NCBI GenBank assembly: GCA_017629895.1
Contig: JAGBWF010000051.1
Location: 1-32,093 of the forward strand
Reading direction: 5' to 3'
Source: Clostridia bacterium
GTDB taxonomy: Bacteria > Bacillota > Clostridia > Oscillospirales > CAG-382
Length of the DNA stretch: 32,093 nt
The first letter of the stretch is position 1. Every line of letters starts with the position of its first letter. The notes under the pieces are model-generated. The model was not told where the DNA came from. It saw nothing but the letters and a program-made list of their open reading frames with translations, and did no database searches. Shown in pieces: positions 1 to 6,974 of the stretch. The position numbers and the translations under genes are program-made.

Positions 1-1674
1 CTGTGCGATAATAAGCTTGGTCGTATCGGGAATCGAGTTCGCCATCGTTTCGCGGAGCATATAATCGGTTTTTGTGTCAACCGCGCTGGTGGAATCGTCC
101 ATAATCAGTATTTTCGGGTGTTTAAGAAGCGCGCGTGCGATACAAAGCCTCTGCTTCTGTCCGCCCGAAACGTTCGTGCCGCCCTGCTCGATATAGGTAT
201 CGTAGCCGTCGGGGAAGGACGAAATAAATTCATCGGCGCAGGCAGAAATACAAGCCTGCTTCATTTCCTCGTCGGTGGCGTTTTCGTTGCCCCAGCGAAG
301 ATTTTCCTTTATCGTGCCCGAGAAAAGCACGTTCTTCTGCAATACCATCGCAACGGCATCGCGCAGGGTGTGAATATCGTAATCGCGTACGTTGTGGCCG
401 CCGACGAGCACTTCGCCGCTCACGGTATCGTAAAGACGGGGAATAAGCTGAACGAGAGTCGATTTACTGCTTCCCGTACCGCCGATAATACCGATGGTTT
501 CGCCCGATTTTATGCTGAAATTAATGTTTTTAAGAACGTTTTTGCCTTCGTGGTAAGCGAAATTAACGTTTCTGAACTCGATACTGCCGTTTTCAACGCT
601 GTAAAGCGCGTTTTCTTCGGGGCTTCTTATGGTCGATTCCTCGTCGAGCACCTCGCAAACACGCTCTGCCGATGCGCGCGACATTACGACGGTTACGAAA
701 ATCATCGAAAGCATCATAAGCGACATAAGTATCTGCATCGTGTAGTTAAGAAGCGCGGTGAGCTCGCCTGTGGTCAGGCTTTCGCCTACTCCTGCGACGT
801 TGTAGTTGATAATAAGCGTCGCGCCGAACCAGCATACGAGCAAAATGCAGGTATATACGGTCATCTGCATAAGAGGCATATTGAACGAGAGTATTTTTTC
901 TGCGCTTACGGTGTCGTTGTATATCTCGCCCGAAACCTCGTTGAACTTTTCGGTTTCCTCTTTTTCACGCACGAAAGCCTTTACCACGCGTATACCGCGC
1001 AGGTTTTCCTGAACGACACGGTTGAGCTTATCGTACTTTTTGAACATACGCTTGAATATCGGGTGCGCCTTTGTCATAATAAGAGTAAGACCGATAACAA
1101 GCACGGGCACAGCCGCAAGGAAGATAAGCGCGAGCCTTGAATTGATGCTGAACGCCATAACGAGCGAGAAAATCATCATCGAAGGGCTTCTTACCGCAAT
1201 GCGTATTATCATGTGGAAGGCTTCTTGCAGACGGTTAACGTCGGTCGTGAGTCTTGTAACAAGGCTCGAGGTCGAAAATTTATCGATGTTTTTAAAGGAA
1301 AAGTGCGAAATTCTTTCGAAAAGGCGTTCGCGCAGATTTTTCGCAAAGCCGGTGCTTGCGATAGCCGCGCTTCTGCCCGCCGCCGCACCGAAAAAGAGCG
1401 AGATCAGCGCACAAACGGCGATAAGTCCGCCGATTATAAGCACGTATCGCATATCGGACGAGCCTTCGGGCTTGCCGATAATGCTTTCGAAGAAGCGGCT
1501 TATAAGGTTCGTGCTTTCTTCGGAATTGCCTGAGGTCGGGTCGATACAGTTGATAAGCAGAGCGAGCAATATGGGGATTATTACCTCCATAATAACCTCG
1601 CCCATAATAAGCAGGGGCGAAAGAAGCGCATGGGTTGTAAAGCCTTTTACGCTTTTTGCGAGCTTTTTAAGCAT
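1..1674 (-). CDS. ABC exporter half-transporter (permease fused to ATPase), partial
   Basis: This is a fused membrane-domain/ATPase half-transporter of the multidrug or lipid exporter type; 558 residues are visible and the C-terminus lies beyond the left edge. The N-terminal ~310 residues are a hydrophobic six-helix ABC membrane domain. The ATPase domain has a P-loop GGTGSSKST (Lys404), a signature VSGGQKQR and a Walker B ILIMDD. The P-loop has Ser where Gly is usual, and Asp527 replaces the catalytic Glu. That pattern is known for the degenerate ATP site of heterodimeric Firmicutes exporters, so the partner is probably the next gene, outside the window. The ATG at 1674 has a GGAGG site 6 bases upstream and overlaps the end of the MarR gene by 8 bp, so the two are cotranscribed. 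The substrate cannot be inferred. Confidence 0.93.
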   Translation of the reverse strand, partial: MLKKLAKSVKGFTTHALLSPLLIMGEVIMEVIIPILLALLINCIDPTSGNSEESTNLISRFFESIIGKPEGSSDMRYVLIIGGLIAVCALISLFFGAAAGRSAAIASTGFAKNLRERLFERISHFSFKNIDKFSTSSLVTRLTTDVNRLQEAFHMIIRIAVRSPSMMIFSLVMAFSINSRLALIFLAAVPVLVIGLTLIMTKAHPIFKRMFKKYDKLNRVVQENLRGIRVVKAFVREKEETEKFNEVSGEIYNDTVSAEKILSFNMPLMQMTVYTCILLVCWFGATLIINYNVAGVGESLTTGELTALLNYTMQILMSLMMLSMIFVTVVMSRASAERVCEVLDEESTIRSPEENALYSVENGSIEFRNVNFAYHEGKNVLKNINFSIKSGETIGIIGGTGSSKSTLVQLIPRLYDTVSGEVLVGGHNVRDYDIHTLRDAVAMVLQKNVLFSGTIKENLRWGNENATDEEMKQACISACADEFISSFPDGYDTYIEQGGTNVSGGQKQRLCIARALLKHPKILIMDDSTSAVDTKTDYMLRETMANSIPDTTKLIIAQ

Positions 1675-2146
1675 TGTTTTCCTCCTTGGGATTAAAATAG
1701 TGTTCCTTTTCGGCGTTTGCGATATTGCGGCAAAGCTTATCTGCGATTGCAAAGAAGCTGTTCAGCTCCTCTTCGGTAATGCCGTTTCGCAGAAATTGCT
1801 CGAACGAATCGATATGCTTTTCGTGCCGTTCGTGAATAGAGAGTGCGACGGGGGTAAGCCTTATTTTTTTAAGCCTTGCGTCGTTTTCGTCGCGCTCGCG
1901 CACCACAAGACCGTTTTTTTCCATTAATTTAAGCATTTCGGTCATTGTCGGACGGCGTACCGAAAAATGCTTTTCGATATCGCGCTGAAAAACGTCGCGG
2001 TGGCGGTTATCGTAAAGATATCCGATTATCCAGCCGTGCGTTCCCGTGCAGGAAAGCCCGCTCCGTGCTCTGCTCGCCTCTACCGCGCGCTTTATCGCAA
2101 CCGAAAGCATTCTCACACGGAAGCCGATGGTTTCTTCGCGTTCCAC
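1667..2146 (-). CDS. MarR-family transcriptional regulator
   Basis: This 159-residue protein has the length and layout of MarR regulators: an N-terminal dimer helix, a winged helix at about residues 40-105 (recognition region RRPTMTEMLKLMEKNGLV, wing RERDENDARLKKIRLT) and a C-terminal dimer helix. It starts at GTG (2144-2146), chosen because GGAGG lies 9 bases upstream. Its own promoter (2180-2207) contains a TTAG-N4-CTAA palindrome just downstream of the -10, which suggests autorepression. It overlaps the ABC exporter by 8 bp. MarR genes next to drug or lipid exporters commonly repress them until a ligand binds, and that is the likely role here. The ligand is unknown. Confidence 0.92.
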   Translation of the reverse strand: MEREETIGFRVRMLSVAIKRAVEASRARSGLSCTGTHGWIIGYLYDNRHRDVFQRDIEKHFSVRRPTMTEMLKLMEKNGLVVRERDENDARLKKIRLTPVALSIHERHEKHIDSFEQFLRNGITEEELNSFFAIADKLCRNIANAEKEHYFNPKEENNA

Positions 2147-2166
2147 TTATATTAGCCTCCTAACAA

Positions 2167-2178
2167 TTAGTACCCTAA
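2167..2178. promoter_or_regulatory. Putative MarR/SlyA-type operator
   Basis: A 12-bp palindrome of the form TTAG-N4-CTAA matches the known SlyA/MarR operator shape (TTAGCAAGCTAA). It covers the expected transcription start of the MarR gene, directly after its -10. Binding there would block the MarR-ABC transcript. The assignment is by motif and position only. Confidence 0.5.
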
Positions 2179-2179
2179 C

Positions 2180-2207
2180 ATTATATCCCGTTCGGCGTAA
2201 ATGTCAA
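2180..2207 (-). promoter_or_regulatory. Sigma-A-type promoter of the MarR-ABC operon
   Basis: On the minus strand TTGACA (2202-2207) and TATAAT (2180-2185) are separated by 16 bp. The MarR GTG start lies about 30 bases downstream of the -10. Confidence 0.75.
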
Positions 2208-2228
2208 GAGCTTATTGATTTAAAATTG

Positions 2229-2257
2229 TTGACAAGCGTGCGCGGATGGTGTAAAAT
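2229..2257 (+). promoter_or_regulatory. Sigma-A-type promoter of the sugar kinase operon
   Basis: TTGACA (2229-2234) and TAAAAT (2252-2257) have an optimal 17-bp spacer. It is back to back with the MarR promoter and reads into the kinase gene at 2298. Confidence 0.75.
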
Positions 2258-2297
2258 GTATAAGAAAAAGTGTATTTTTTATACGGAGGGCAAAACA

Positions 2298-3224
2298 ATG
2301 GCAAAAAGGATACTTGTGGCGGGAAGCTCGAATATCGATTTTATGCTTACAACGCCTTATATCCCCGCACCCGGAGAAACACTGCTTTCGGGCGGTAAAT
2401 ATGCGTTCACTCCCGGCGGAAAGGGCGCAAACTCCGCTATTGCCGCAAAAGCAATGGGGGCAGACGTTATTTTCTGCTCACGCGTGGGCGACGATGCATA
2501 CGGAGACAGATTGATATCGCTTTTCAATGAGCGCGGTATCGATACGAGATATATAAAGGTGGACCGTCTTGAGCAGACCGGCCTTGCCGTCGTTATGCTC
2601 GAAAAGAACGGAACCAACCGTATTATCGCTTTCAGCGGCGCAAACAGCAAAATCAGCGATTCCGATATAGAAGGTGCGTTTTCGGCTTATCCCGATGCGG
2701 TGCTCACACAGTTTGAAATTCGTCCCGATGCGGTTATAGCCGCCGCACGCCTTGCAAACGACGAGGGCATTCCTCTTTTCGTGGACGCAGGCTCGGCAAA
2801 GGCAGATTTCCCGCTCGAAAAATTAGAGCGTGTCGAGATATTCTCGCCGAATGAAGCCGAAACCGAAATATTGACGGGTATCCGCCCCGATAATCTCGAA
2901 AACTGTCTGCGTGCTTCTATCTCGCTTTGCAACAGAGTCGATATAAAATACGTCGTGCTCAAGCTCGGCGAACGCGGCTGCTACGTTTACGACGGCAAAT
3001 ATTGCGACCTTATCTCTCCGTTCGACGTGAACGTTGTCGATACCACCGCCGCAGGCGACGTATTTACCGCCGCGCTCACAACCGAATATCTCCGCACGGG
3101 CGATATTCTTTCCTCGGCTAAATTTGCAAACGCCGCGGGTGCGCTCGCAACGACCAAGCTCGGCGCCGTAAACTCGGTTCCTACGCTTGAGGAAGTAAAA
3201 AATCTTTTGGAGAATAAATTTTAA
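2298..3224 (+). CDS. rbsK: Ribokinase-like PfkB-family sugar kinase
   Basis: This 308-residue cytoplasmic kinase is the usual length for ribokinase and probably phosphorylates ribose or a related sugar with ATP. It shows the ribokinase start (VAGSSNIDFML), the sugar-binding signature TPGGKGANSAIAA near residue 42, the Asn-Glu motif SPNEAE, and the C-terminal PfkB motif DTTAAGDVF with catalytic base Asp254. The open frame extends further upstream, but ATG 2298 is chosen because GGAGG stands 8-9 bases before it and because homology begins there. It is cotranscribed with the oxidoreductase 22 bases downstream. Ribokinase is the best guess; another PfkB substrate such as a deoxysugar is possible, and no sugar transporter is adjacent to help. 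Confidence 0.88.
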   Translation: MAKRILVAGSSNIDFMLTTPYIPAPGETLLSGGKYAFTPGGKGANSAIAAKAMGADVIFCSRVGDDAYGDRLISLFNERGIDTRYIKVDRLEQTGLAVVMLEKNGTNRIIAFSGANSKISDSDIEGAFSAYPDAVLTQFEIRPDAVIAAARLANDEGIPLFVDAGSAKADFPLEKLERVEIFSPNEAETEILTGIRPDNLENCLRASISLCNRVDIKYVVLKLGERGCYVYDGKYCDLISPFDVNVVDTTAAGDVFTAALTTEYLRTGDILSSAKFANAAGALATTKLGAVNSVPTLEEVKNLLENKF

Positions 3225-3246
3225 AGGCTTTTAAGGAGATTCCGAT

Positions 3247-4179
3247 ATGTTCAGAATTGGCACGGTCAATATCGATACCTCGCACGCACCCTCGTTCGCC
3301 GAAATTCTTTTGAAGGGCGACGAAGGCAAATACACCGCAATTTATAACGACGGCTTCCGCACCGATGAAGAGGTCAACACCTTTATCGAAAAATTCGGGC
3401 TCGATAAGCGCTATACCGACCTTTCCGAAATGGCAAAGGATATCGATATCGCGTTTATTCAGAGCTGCAACTGGGATAACCACGTCGCTCAGTCGATGCC
3501 CTTTATCGAAGCGGGCGTTCCCGTGTTTATCGATAAGCCTATCGCGGGCAACCTTGCCGATTTGAAGACCTTCGAGGAGCTCGACAGACAGGGCAAGGTT
3601 ATTCTCGGCACGAGCGCACTTCGCTATACCTACGAGCACGATTCCTTCTTTGCAATTCCCGAGGAGGAGCGCGGAAGCGTGGTTCACGTTTCGACAATGG
3701 TCGGCGTTGACGAATTTAACTATGCGATCCATTCGGTAGAATCTATATTGGGCTTTATCGGCGACGTTTCTCCGATCTCCACCCGTTTTATCGGCACGAG
3801 CGTTGCGGGCGACGTCCCCTGCGACAGCTACTACGTGGTATTCGAAAACGGCGCGACCGCTTGCTACCACATCTGCAAGAAGGGCTGGCAGCCCTCTACC
3901 GCTTTGGTTATGACGAGCAAGACCAGCTTTGCATATAAGATCGACACGAGCAAGGTTTACGAAGCGATGCTCAAGCAGGTATGCGCTTATATGGCGGGCA
4001 AGGAAAACAAGCTTGCGACCGTTAAGCAGATGACCGACGCCGTTAAGATAATGCTTGCAGGCAAAAAGAGCGCCGCAAACGGCGGAACAACCGAGCTTAT
4101 CGCAGAGCTTACCGAAAGCGATCCCTCGTTCGACGGAGCCGAATTCGAGGAATTCTACGCGGCTTCGCAGAGAAAGTAA
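3247..4179 (+). CDS. Gfo/Idh/MocA-type NAD(P)-dependent oxidoreductase
   Basis: This 310-residue protein resembles Gfo/Idh/MocA sugar or inositol dehydrogenases. The N-terminal half has Rossmann-type alternation and the typical motif GVPVFIDKPIAG near residue 90, where the Lys of the (E/D)KP motif is the usual catalytic or cofactor-contact residue. The usual glycine-rich GxGxxG loop is replaced by IGTVNIDTSH, so cofactor binding may differ from the standard family. The protein is slightly short for the family. AAGGAG lies 8 bases before the ATG. It forms an operon with the upstream sugar kinase and is followed by a strong terminator, which suggests both act on the same sugar. The substrate is unknown. 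Confidence 0.8.
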   Translation: MFRIGTVNIDTSHAPSFAEILLKGDEGKYTAIYNDGFRTDEEVNTFIEKFGLDKRYTDLSEMAKDIDIAFIQSCNWDNHVAQSMPFIEAGVPVFIDKPIAGNLADLKTFEELDRQGKVILGTSALRYTYEHDSFFAIPEEERGSVVHVSTMVGVDEFNYAIHSVESILGFIGDVSPISTRFIGTSVAGDVPCDSYYVVFENGATACYHICKKGWQPSTALVMTSKTSFAYKIDTSKVYEAMLKQVCAYMAGKENKLATVKQMTDAVKIMLAGKKSAANGGTTELIAELTESDPSFDGAEFEEFYAASQRK

Positions 4180-4197
4180 AAAATCGGAAAAATTTAA

Positions 4198-4231
4198 GGC
4201 AGAAGCGATAAACTTCTGCCTTGCGTTTTTT
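4198..4231 (+). terminator. Rho-independent terminator
   Basis: A perfect 8-bp stem (GGCAGAAG/CTTCTGCC, 4198-4205 and 4213-4220) with a 7-base loop is followed by TTGCGTTTTTT. It ends the kinase-oxidoreductase operon. Confidence 0.85.
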
Positions 4232-4252
4232 AAAATGATGTGTTATCATATT

Positions 4253-4258
4253 TATAAT
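4253..4258 (+). promoter_or_regulatory. Candidate -10 element for the dockerin protein gene
   Basis: A consensus TATAAT lies 31 bases before the chosen GTG start. The matching -35 is weak (T-rich, around 4230-4235), so the promoter is likely but not certain. Confidence 0.45.
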
Positions 4259-4289
4259 GACGAAAAATGTTGAAAAACGGAGAACGACG

Positions 4290-6185
4290 GTGAACAAACG
4301 CATTGTTTCGGCACTTTTGTGCATTGTAATATTCGCTCTTGCGCTTCCGCTTACCGCGGCTGAATTGAATACGGCGAAAGCCGAGCCGATTTCCTTCGAG
4401 GAAAGAATAATGTACGGCGGTACGGCTGTCGATATCGGCGAAAACACCGTGGTATCGGAAAACGGTGCGCTTTGGCTCGTTACTCCGAGCGGAGAAAAGG
4501 CGGTTATCGCAAGGACCGAGGCAAAATATCTTAATTATTATAACGAAAGGCTTTGGTTCGTTTGCGGAAGCGATATAAAGAGCTGTAACGCAGACGGAAG
4601 CGATCTGCGCACCGAAAAAAGCTTTTCCGAGGAAGTAAAGTGCCTGTACGTTACCGAGGAGGGCTTTTTGTATATCCGCGGAAGCGCGGTTTGCAGCTAT
4701 AAAAACGGGAACGAGAAGGTATCGCTCGTCCGCGAGGGCATCGAGGGCTTCCTGCCCGAAGCCGACGGACGAATCCGCTGGATAGTCAAGAACCCCGATT
4801 ACGTTTATACCGAAGAAAACGGCGACGAGATATATACCGACGGAAACGGCGAATTTTTGCAGTATATATCTGCCGAAAACGGTGCTTTGAGCGAAGATAT
4901 GCTTTATACGGGCTCGGATAACGGCGTTTCCGAGATTTCCTCCGACGGAGGATATTCGGGTATCTACGTTCAGGTCGGCGACGTAACGCTTCCGATGGCG
5001 GAGCACATGCCGGGAACCTTTTTTTCGAAAAACGGCAAGGCGTGCGTCTGCCATAACACCGCGCCTACCTACTGTATTCAGTCGGAGGGTAATTGCAACT
5101 GTATGCGATATTACCCGACGGGCTATAAGGAAAGCTGTGAGATAGACCTGCTCGGCGCGCAGTGCTTTGCCTTTGCGAGAATGGTTTTCTGGAAATGCTT
5201 CGGATTTATCGACCATTCGATGAACCAATCGCTCTATTACAGCGCGGGCAGTCTTTCGGGCGGCTCGGTTACCGCAAACAGCGTCAAGGCACTTATGATG
5301 AAATCGGCACCGGGTGCACACGTTCGTCTCGCCGCGGGACATTCGGTTTCGGTGCTCAGCGTCGATGAGGATTTCATCGTTATATATCACGGCAACGCAG
5401 GCGGCGACGGAGTTATCTCCCAGCCCTGCATCGTTTCGACAAGACGCTATACCTGGGAGCAGTGGGCAACGGCGTGCGCGCGCGGAATACTCTACGTTAA
5501 TATGCCGTATAATTACCCCGATTCCGAAATAATCCTTTCGAAAAAGGAGCCGGGCTTTTATAAATTAAAGGCGAATCTTAACCTTCGCGCAGCAGCCAAC
5601 ACCGAATCGACTCCGATATGCATTATCCCGAACGGTGAAATAATAAGCGTTACCGAGATCGACGGCTTCTGGGGCAAAACCGAATATAACGGAAGCGTCG
5701 GCTGGGTGTTCCTCGAATACACGACCTTCTTCAGCGGACTTGCGATAAGCCCCTCGAGCGGACTTTTCGTGCGCGGGGAGGACGGATATCTGCGCGGTGT
5801 AGCATCGGAGCTTTCGCCCGATATGTTCGCCGAGCATTTCCGACACAGCATAGAGGTTTCGTCGAAGGACGGTCTTGCGCTTTCACCGACCGATTATATC
5901 GGCACGGGCTGCGTTGTAAGCCTTTCGGTCGGGGGCAAGGTTATCGATACCGCGGTCGTTTGCATCGCAGGGGACGTGAACGGAAACGGAGTGATCGACG
6001 TCGGCGATTACCTGCTCGCAAAGCGCGCTTATATGGGCACCTATTCGCCGAGCGAGACCGAGAAAAACGCGATCGACGTTTCGGGCAGCGGTACAGTTGA
6101 CGTATACGATTATACCTTTATACGCCGTTATTTCTTTACCGAAAACGAGGAGATTTTCTCGGCGTTTTGCAAAAAAGACGAATAA
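4290..6185 (+). CDS. Secreted papain-like cysteine domain protein with SH3b and dockerin
   Basis: This is an exported 631-residue multidomain protein. GTG 4290 is preferred over the in-frame ATG 4257 because GGAGA sits 7 bases before it and a clean signal peptide (MNKRIVSALLCIVIFALALP) follows at once. Residues ~40-240 look like beta-propeller-type repeats. Residues ~250-410 carry a Cys-rich segment and a papain/NlpC-like core: Cys292 in GAQCFAFARM, His351 in AAGHSVSV and Asn369 in YHGNAGG, a plausible Cys-His-Asn triad. An SH3b domain (~425-482, LNLRAAANTES...VGWVF) suggests cell-wall binding. A type I dockerin occupies ~561-620; its first calcium repeat DVNGNGVIDVGD is good, the second (DVSGSGTVDVYD) degenerate. 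The likely role is a peptidase or amidase anchored to a cohesin-bearing partner. Whether the active site works is inferred. Confidence 0.82.
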   Translation: MNKRIVSALLCIVIFALALPLTAAELNTAKAEPISFEERIMYGGTAVDIGENTVVSENGALWLVTPSGEKAVIARTEAKYLNYYNERLWFVCGSDIKSCNADGSDLRTEKSFSEEVKCLYVTEEGFLYIRGSAVCSYKNGNEKVSLVREGIEGFLPEADGRIRWIVKNPDYVYTEENGDEIYTDGNGEFLQYISAENGALSEDMLYTGSDNGVSEISSDGGYSGIYVQVGDVTLPMAEHMPGTFFSKNGKACVCHNTAPTYCIQSEGNCNCMRYYPTGYKESCEIDLLGAQCFAFARMVFWKCFGFIDHSMNQSLYYSAGSLSGGSVTANSVKALMMKSAPGAHVRLAAGHSVSVLSVDEDFIVIYHGNAGGDGVISQPCIVSTRRYTWEQWATACARGILYVNMPYNYPDSEIILSKKEPGFYKLKANLNLRAAANTESTPICIIPNGEIISVTEIDGFWGKTEYNGSVGWVFLEYTTFFSGLAISPSSGLFVRGEDGYLRGVASELSPDMFAEHFRHSIEVSSKDGLALSPTDYIGTGCVVSLSVGGKVIDTAVVCIAGDVNGNGVIDVGDYLLAKRAYMGTYSPSETEKNAIDVSGSGTVDVYDYTFIRRYFFTENEEIFSAFCKKDE

Positions 6186-6205
6186 ATATACAAAAATAAG
6201 CCAAG

Positions 6206-6244
6206 ACAGCCGTTTCGTATAAGCGCGAAAACGGCTGTTTTTTC
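6206..6244 (+). terminator. Rho-independent terminator
   Basis: A 10-bp stem (ACAGCCGTTT/AAACGGCTGT, 6206-6215 and 6229-6238) is followed by a T tract. It ends the dockerin gene and separates it from the next transcription unit. Confidence 0.85.
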
Positions 6245-6315
6245 GTTTTTTAGCAAAACACAAGATGTTGGTGTGCAATATATGCCGACCACTCTCTGTG
6301 GGACTTGACAAGGTG

Positions 6316-6324
6316 TGTTATAAT
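6316..6324 (+). promoter_or_regulatory. Extended -10 promoter of the coiled-coil/SpoIID-domain pair
   Basis: TGT followed by TATAAT (6319-6324) is an extended -10. No good -35 lies 17 bp upstream; the TTGACA at 6305-6310 is only 8 bp away and cannot pair with this -10. Transcription from here gives a leader of about 150 bases. Confidence 0.55.
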
Positions 6325-6331
6325 ATTAAGT

Positions 6332-6453
6332 GGAAATATTTGCGCCCGCGTAAAAACGGCGGAAAATTTGTCGTTTACGCACATATAATATCGAACGAAT
6401 TAGTGCATATTTCCGAAGGAAGCCGCGTAAGATCATATTATAGGCACGCTTCC
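6332..6453 (+). promoter_or_regulatory. Structured 5' leader of unknown class
   Basis: This untranslated stretch holds nested inverted repeats. An outer stem GGAAATAT/ATATTTCC (6332-6339, 6407-6414) encloses an inner stem GCGTAAA/TTTACGC (6348-6354, 6374-6380). A second hairpin GGAAGC/GCTTCC (6418-6423, 6448-6453) precedes the ribosome binding site. It does not match any riboswitch class I can recognise by eye. It could be a cis-regulatory RNA or an mRNA-stabilising leader. Confidence 0.4.
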
Positions 6454-6482
6454 GAAAAAAATTTTTAAGGAGACAACTATCC

Positions 6483-6974
6483 GTGAAAAAGCTTATACTT
6501 CCGCTTATAGCCGTTTTGCTTGTCGTTTCGGTCTACCCGATACTCGCAACGGCATCCTCGGCGGAGAGCGCAAGATCGGAAATGAACATCCCCGACGATA
6601 CGCTTATCAATTACGGCTATCTGCAAAAGTTCAAGGAAGAGCTTAAGCAGGAGCTTATAGAGGAGCTTACCGCACAGGGCGGCATAACCGTTGCCACCGA
6701 ATATAAGGACGTATCCTTTAAGGAGGGGCAGATGATCCTTCTTGCTCCCGATGCGGAAATAATCTATCGCGGCGGCGGTGCCGTTGTTATCACCTCCTCG
6801 GGCGAGGAAAACGAAGGAATTACCGATATGGCAGAGGGCAGAGAGCTCTTTTCGGGCGAGGCTCTGGAATACGGCCATATCTATTATGCATCCGAAAGTG
6901 AATCCCGCAAGGCGATACTTGTAACAGGAGCAAAGGCGTATTTCACTGTGAGAGGTGATTATGAAATTGCTTAG
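6483..6974 (+). CDS. Small exported coiled-coil protein, function unknown
   Basis: I do not recognise this 163-residue protein. It starts at GTG 6483 with AAGGAG about 11 bases upstream. Residues 1-28 form a signal peptide (basic start, hydrophobic core, ATASSAES cleavage region). Residues ~45-65 (LQKFKEELKQELIEELTAQ) are a charged, probably coiled-coil helix. The remainder alternates hydrophobic and polar residues, suggesting a small beta domain (YKDVSFKEGQMILLAPDAEIIYRGG begins it). Its end overlaps the next start codon by 14 bp, so the two proteins are translationally coupled and may act together on the outer surface. The leader before it is highly structured. Confidence 0.78.
   Translation: MKKLILPLIAVLLVVSVYPILATASSAESARSEMNIPDDTLINYGYLQKFKEELKQELIEELTAQGGITVATEYKDVSFKEGQMILLAPDAEIIYRGGGAVVITSSGEENEGITDMAEGRELFSGEALEYGHIYYASESESRKAILVTGAKAYFTVRGDYEIA

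Noticed and set aside
118-1140. 340-codon plus-strand frame inside the ABC exporter
   Set aside because: The minus strand encodes intact ABC motifs across the same bases; the plus frame has no domain or start signal.
6305-6324. TTGACA plus TATAAT as a standard promoter
   Set aside because: The spacer is only 8 bp; the -10 is better read as an extended -10 element.
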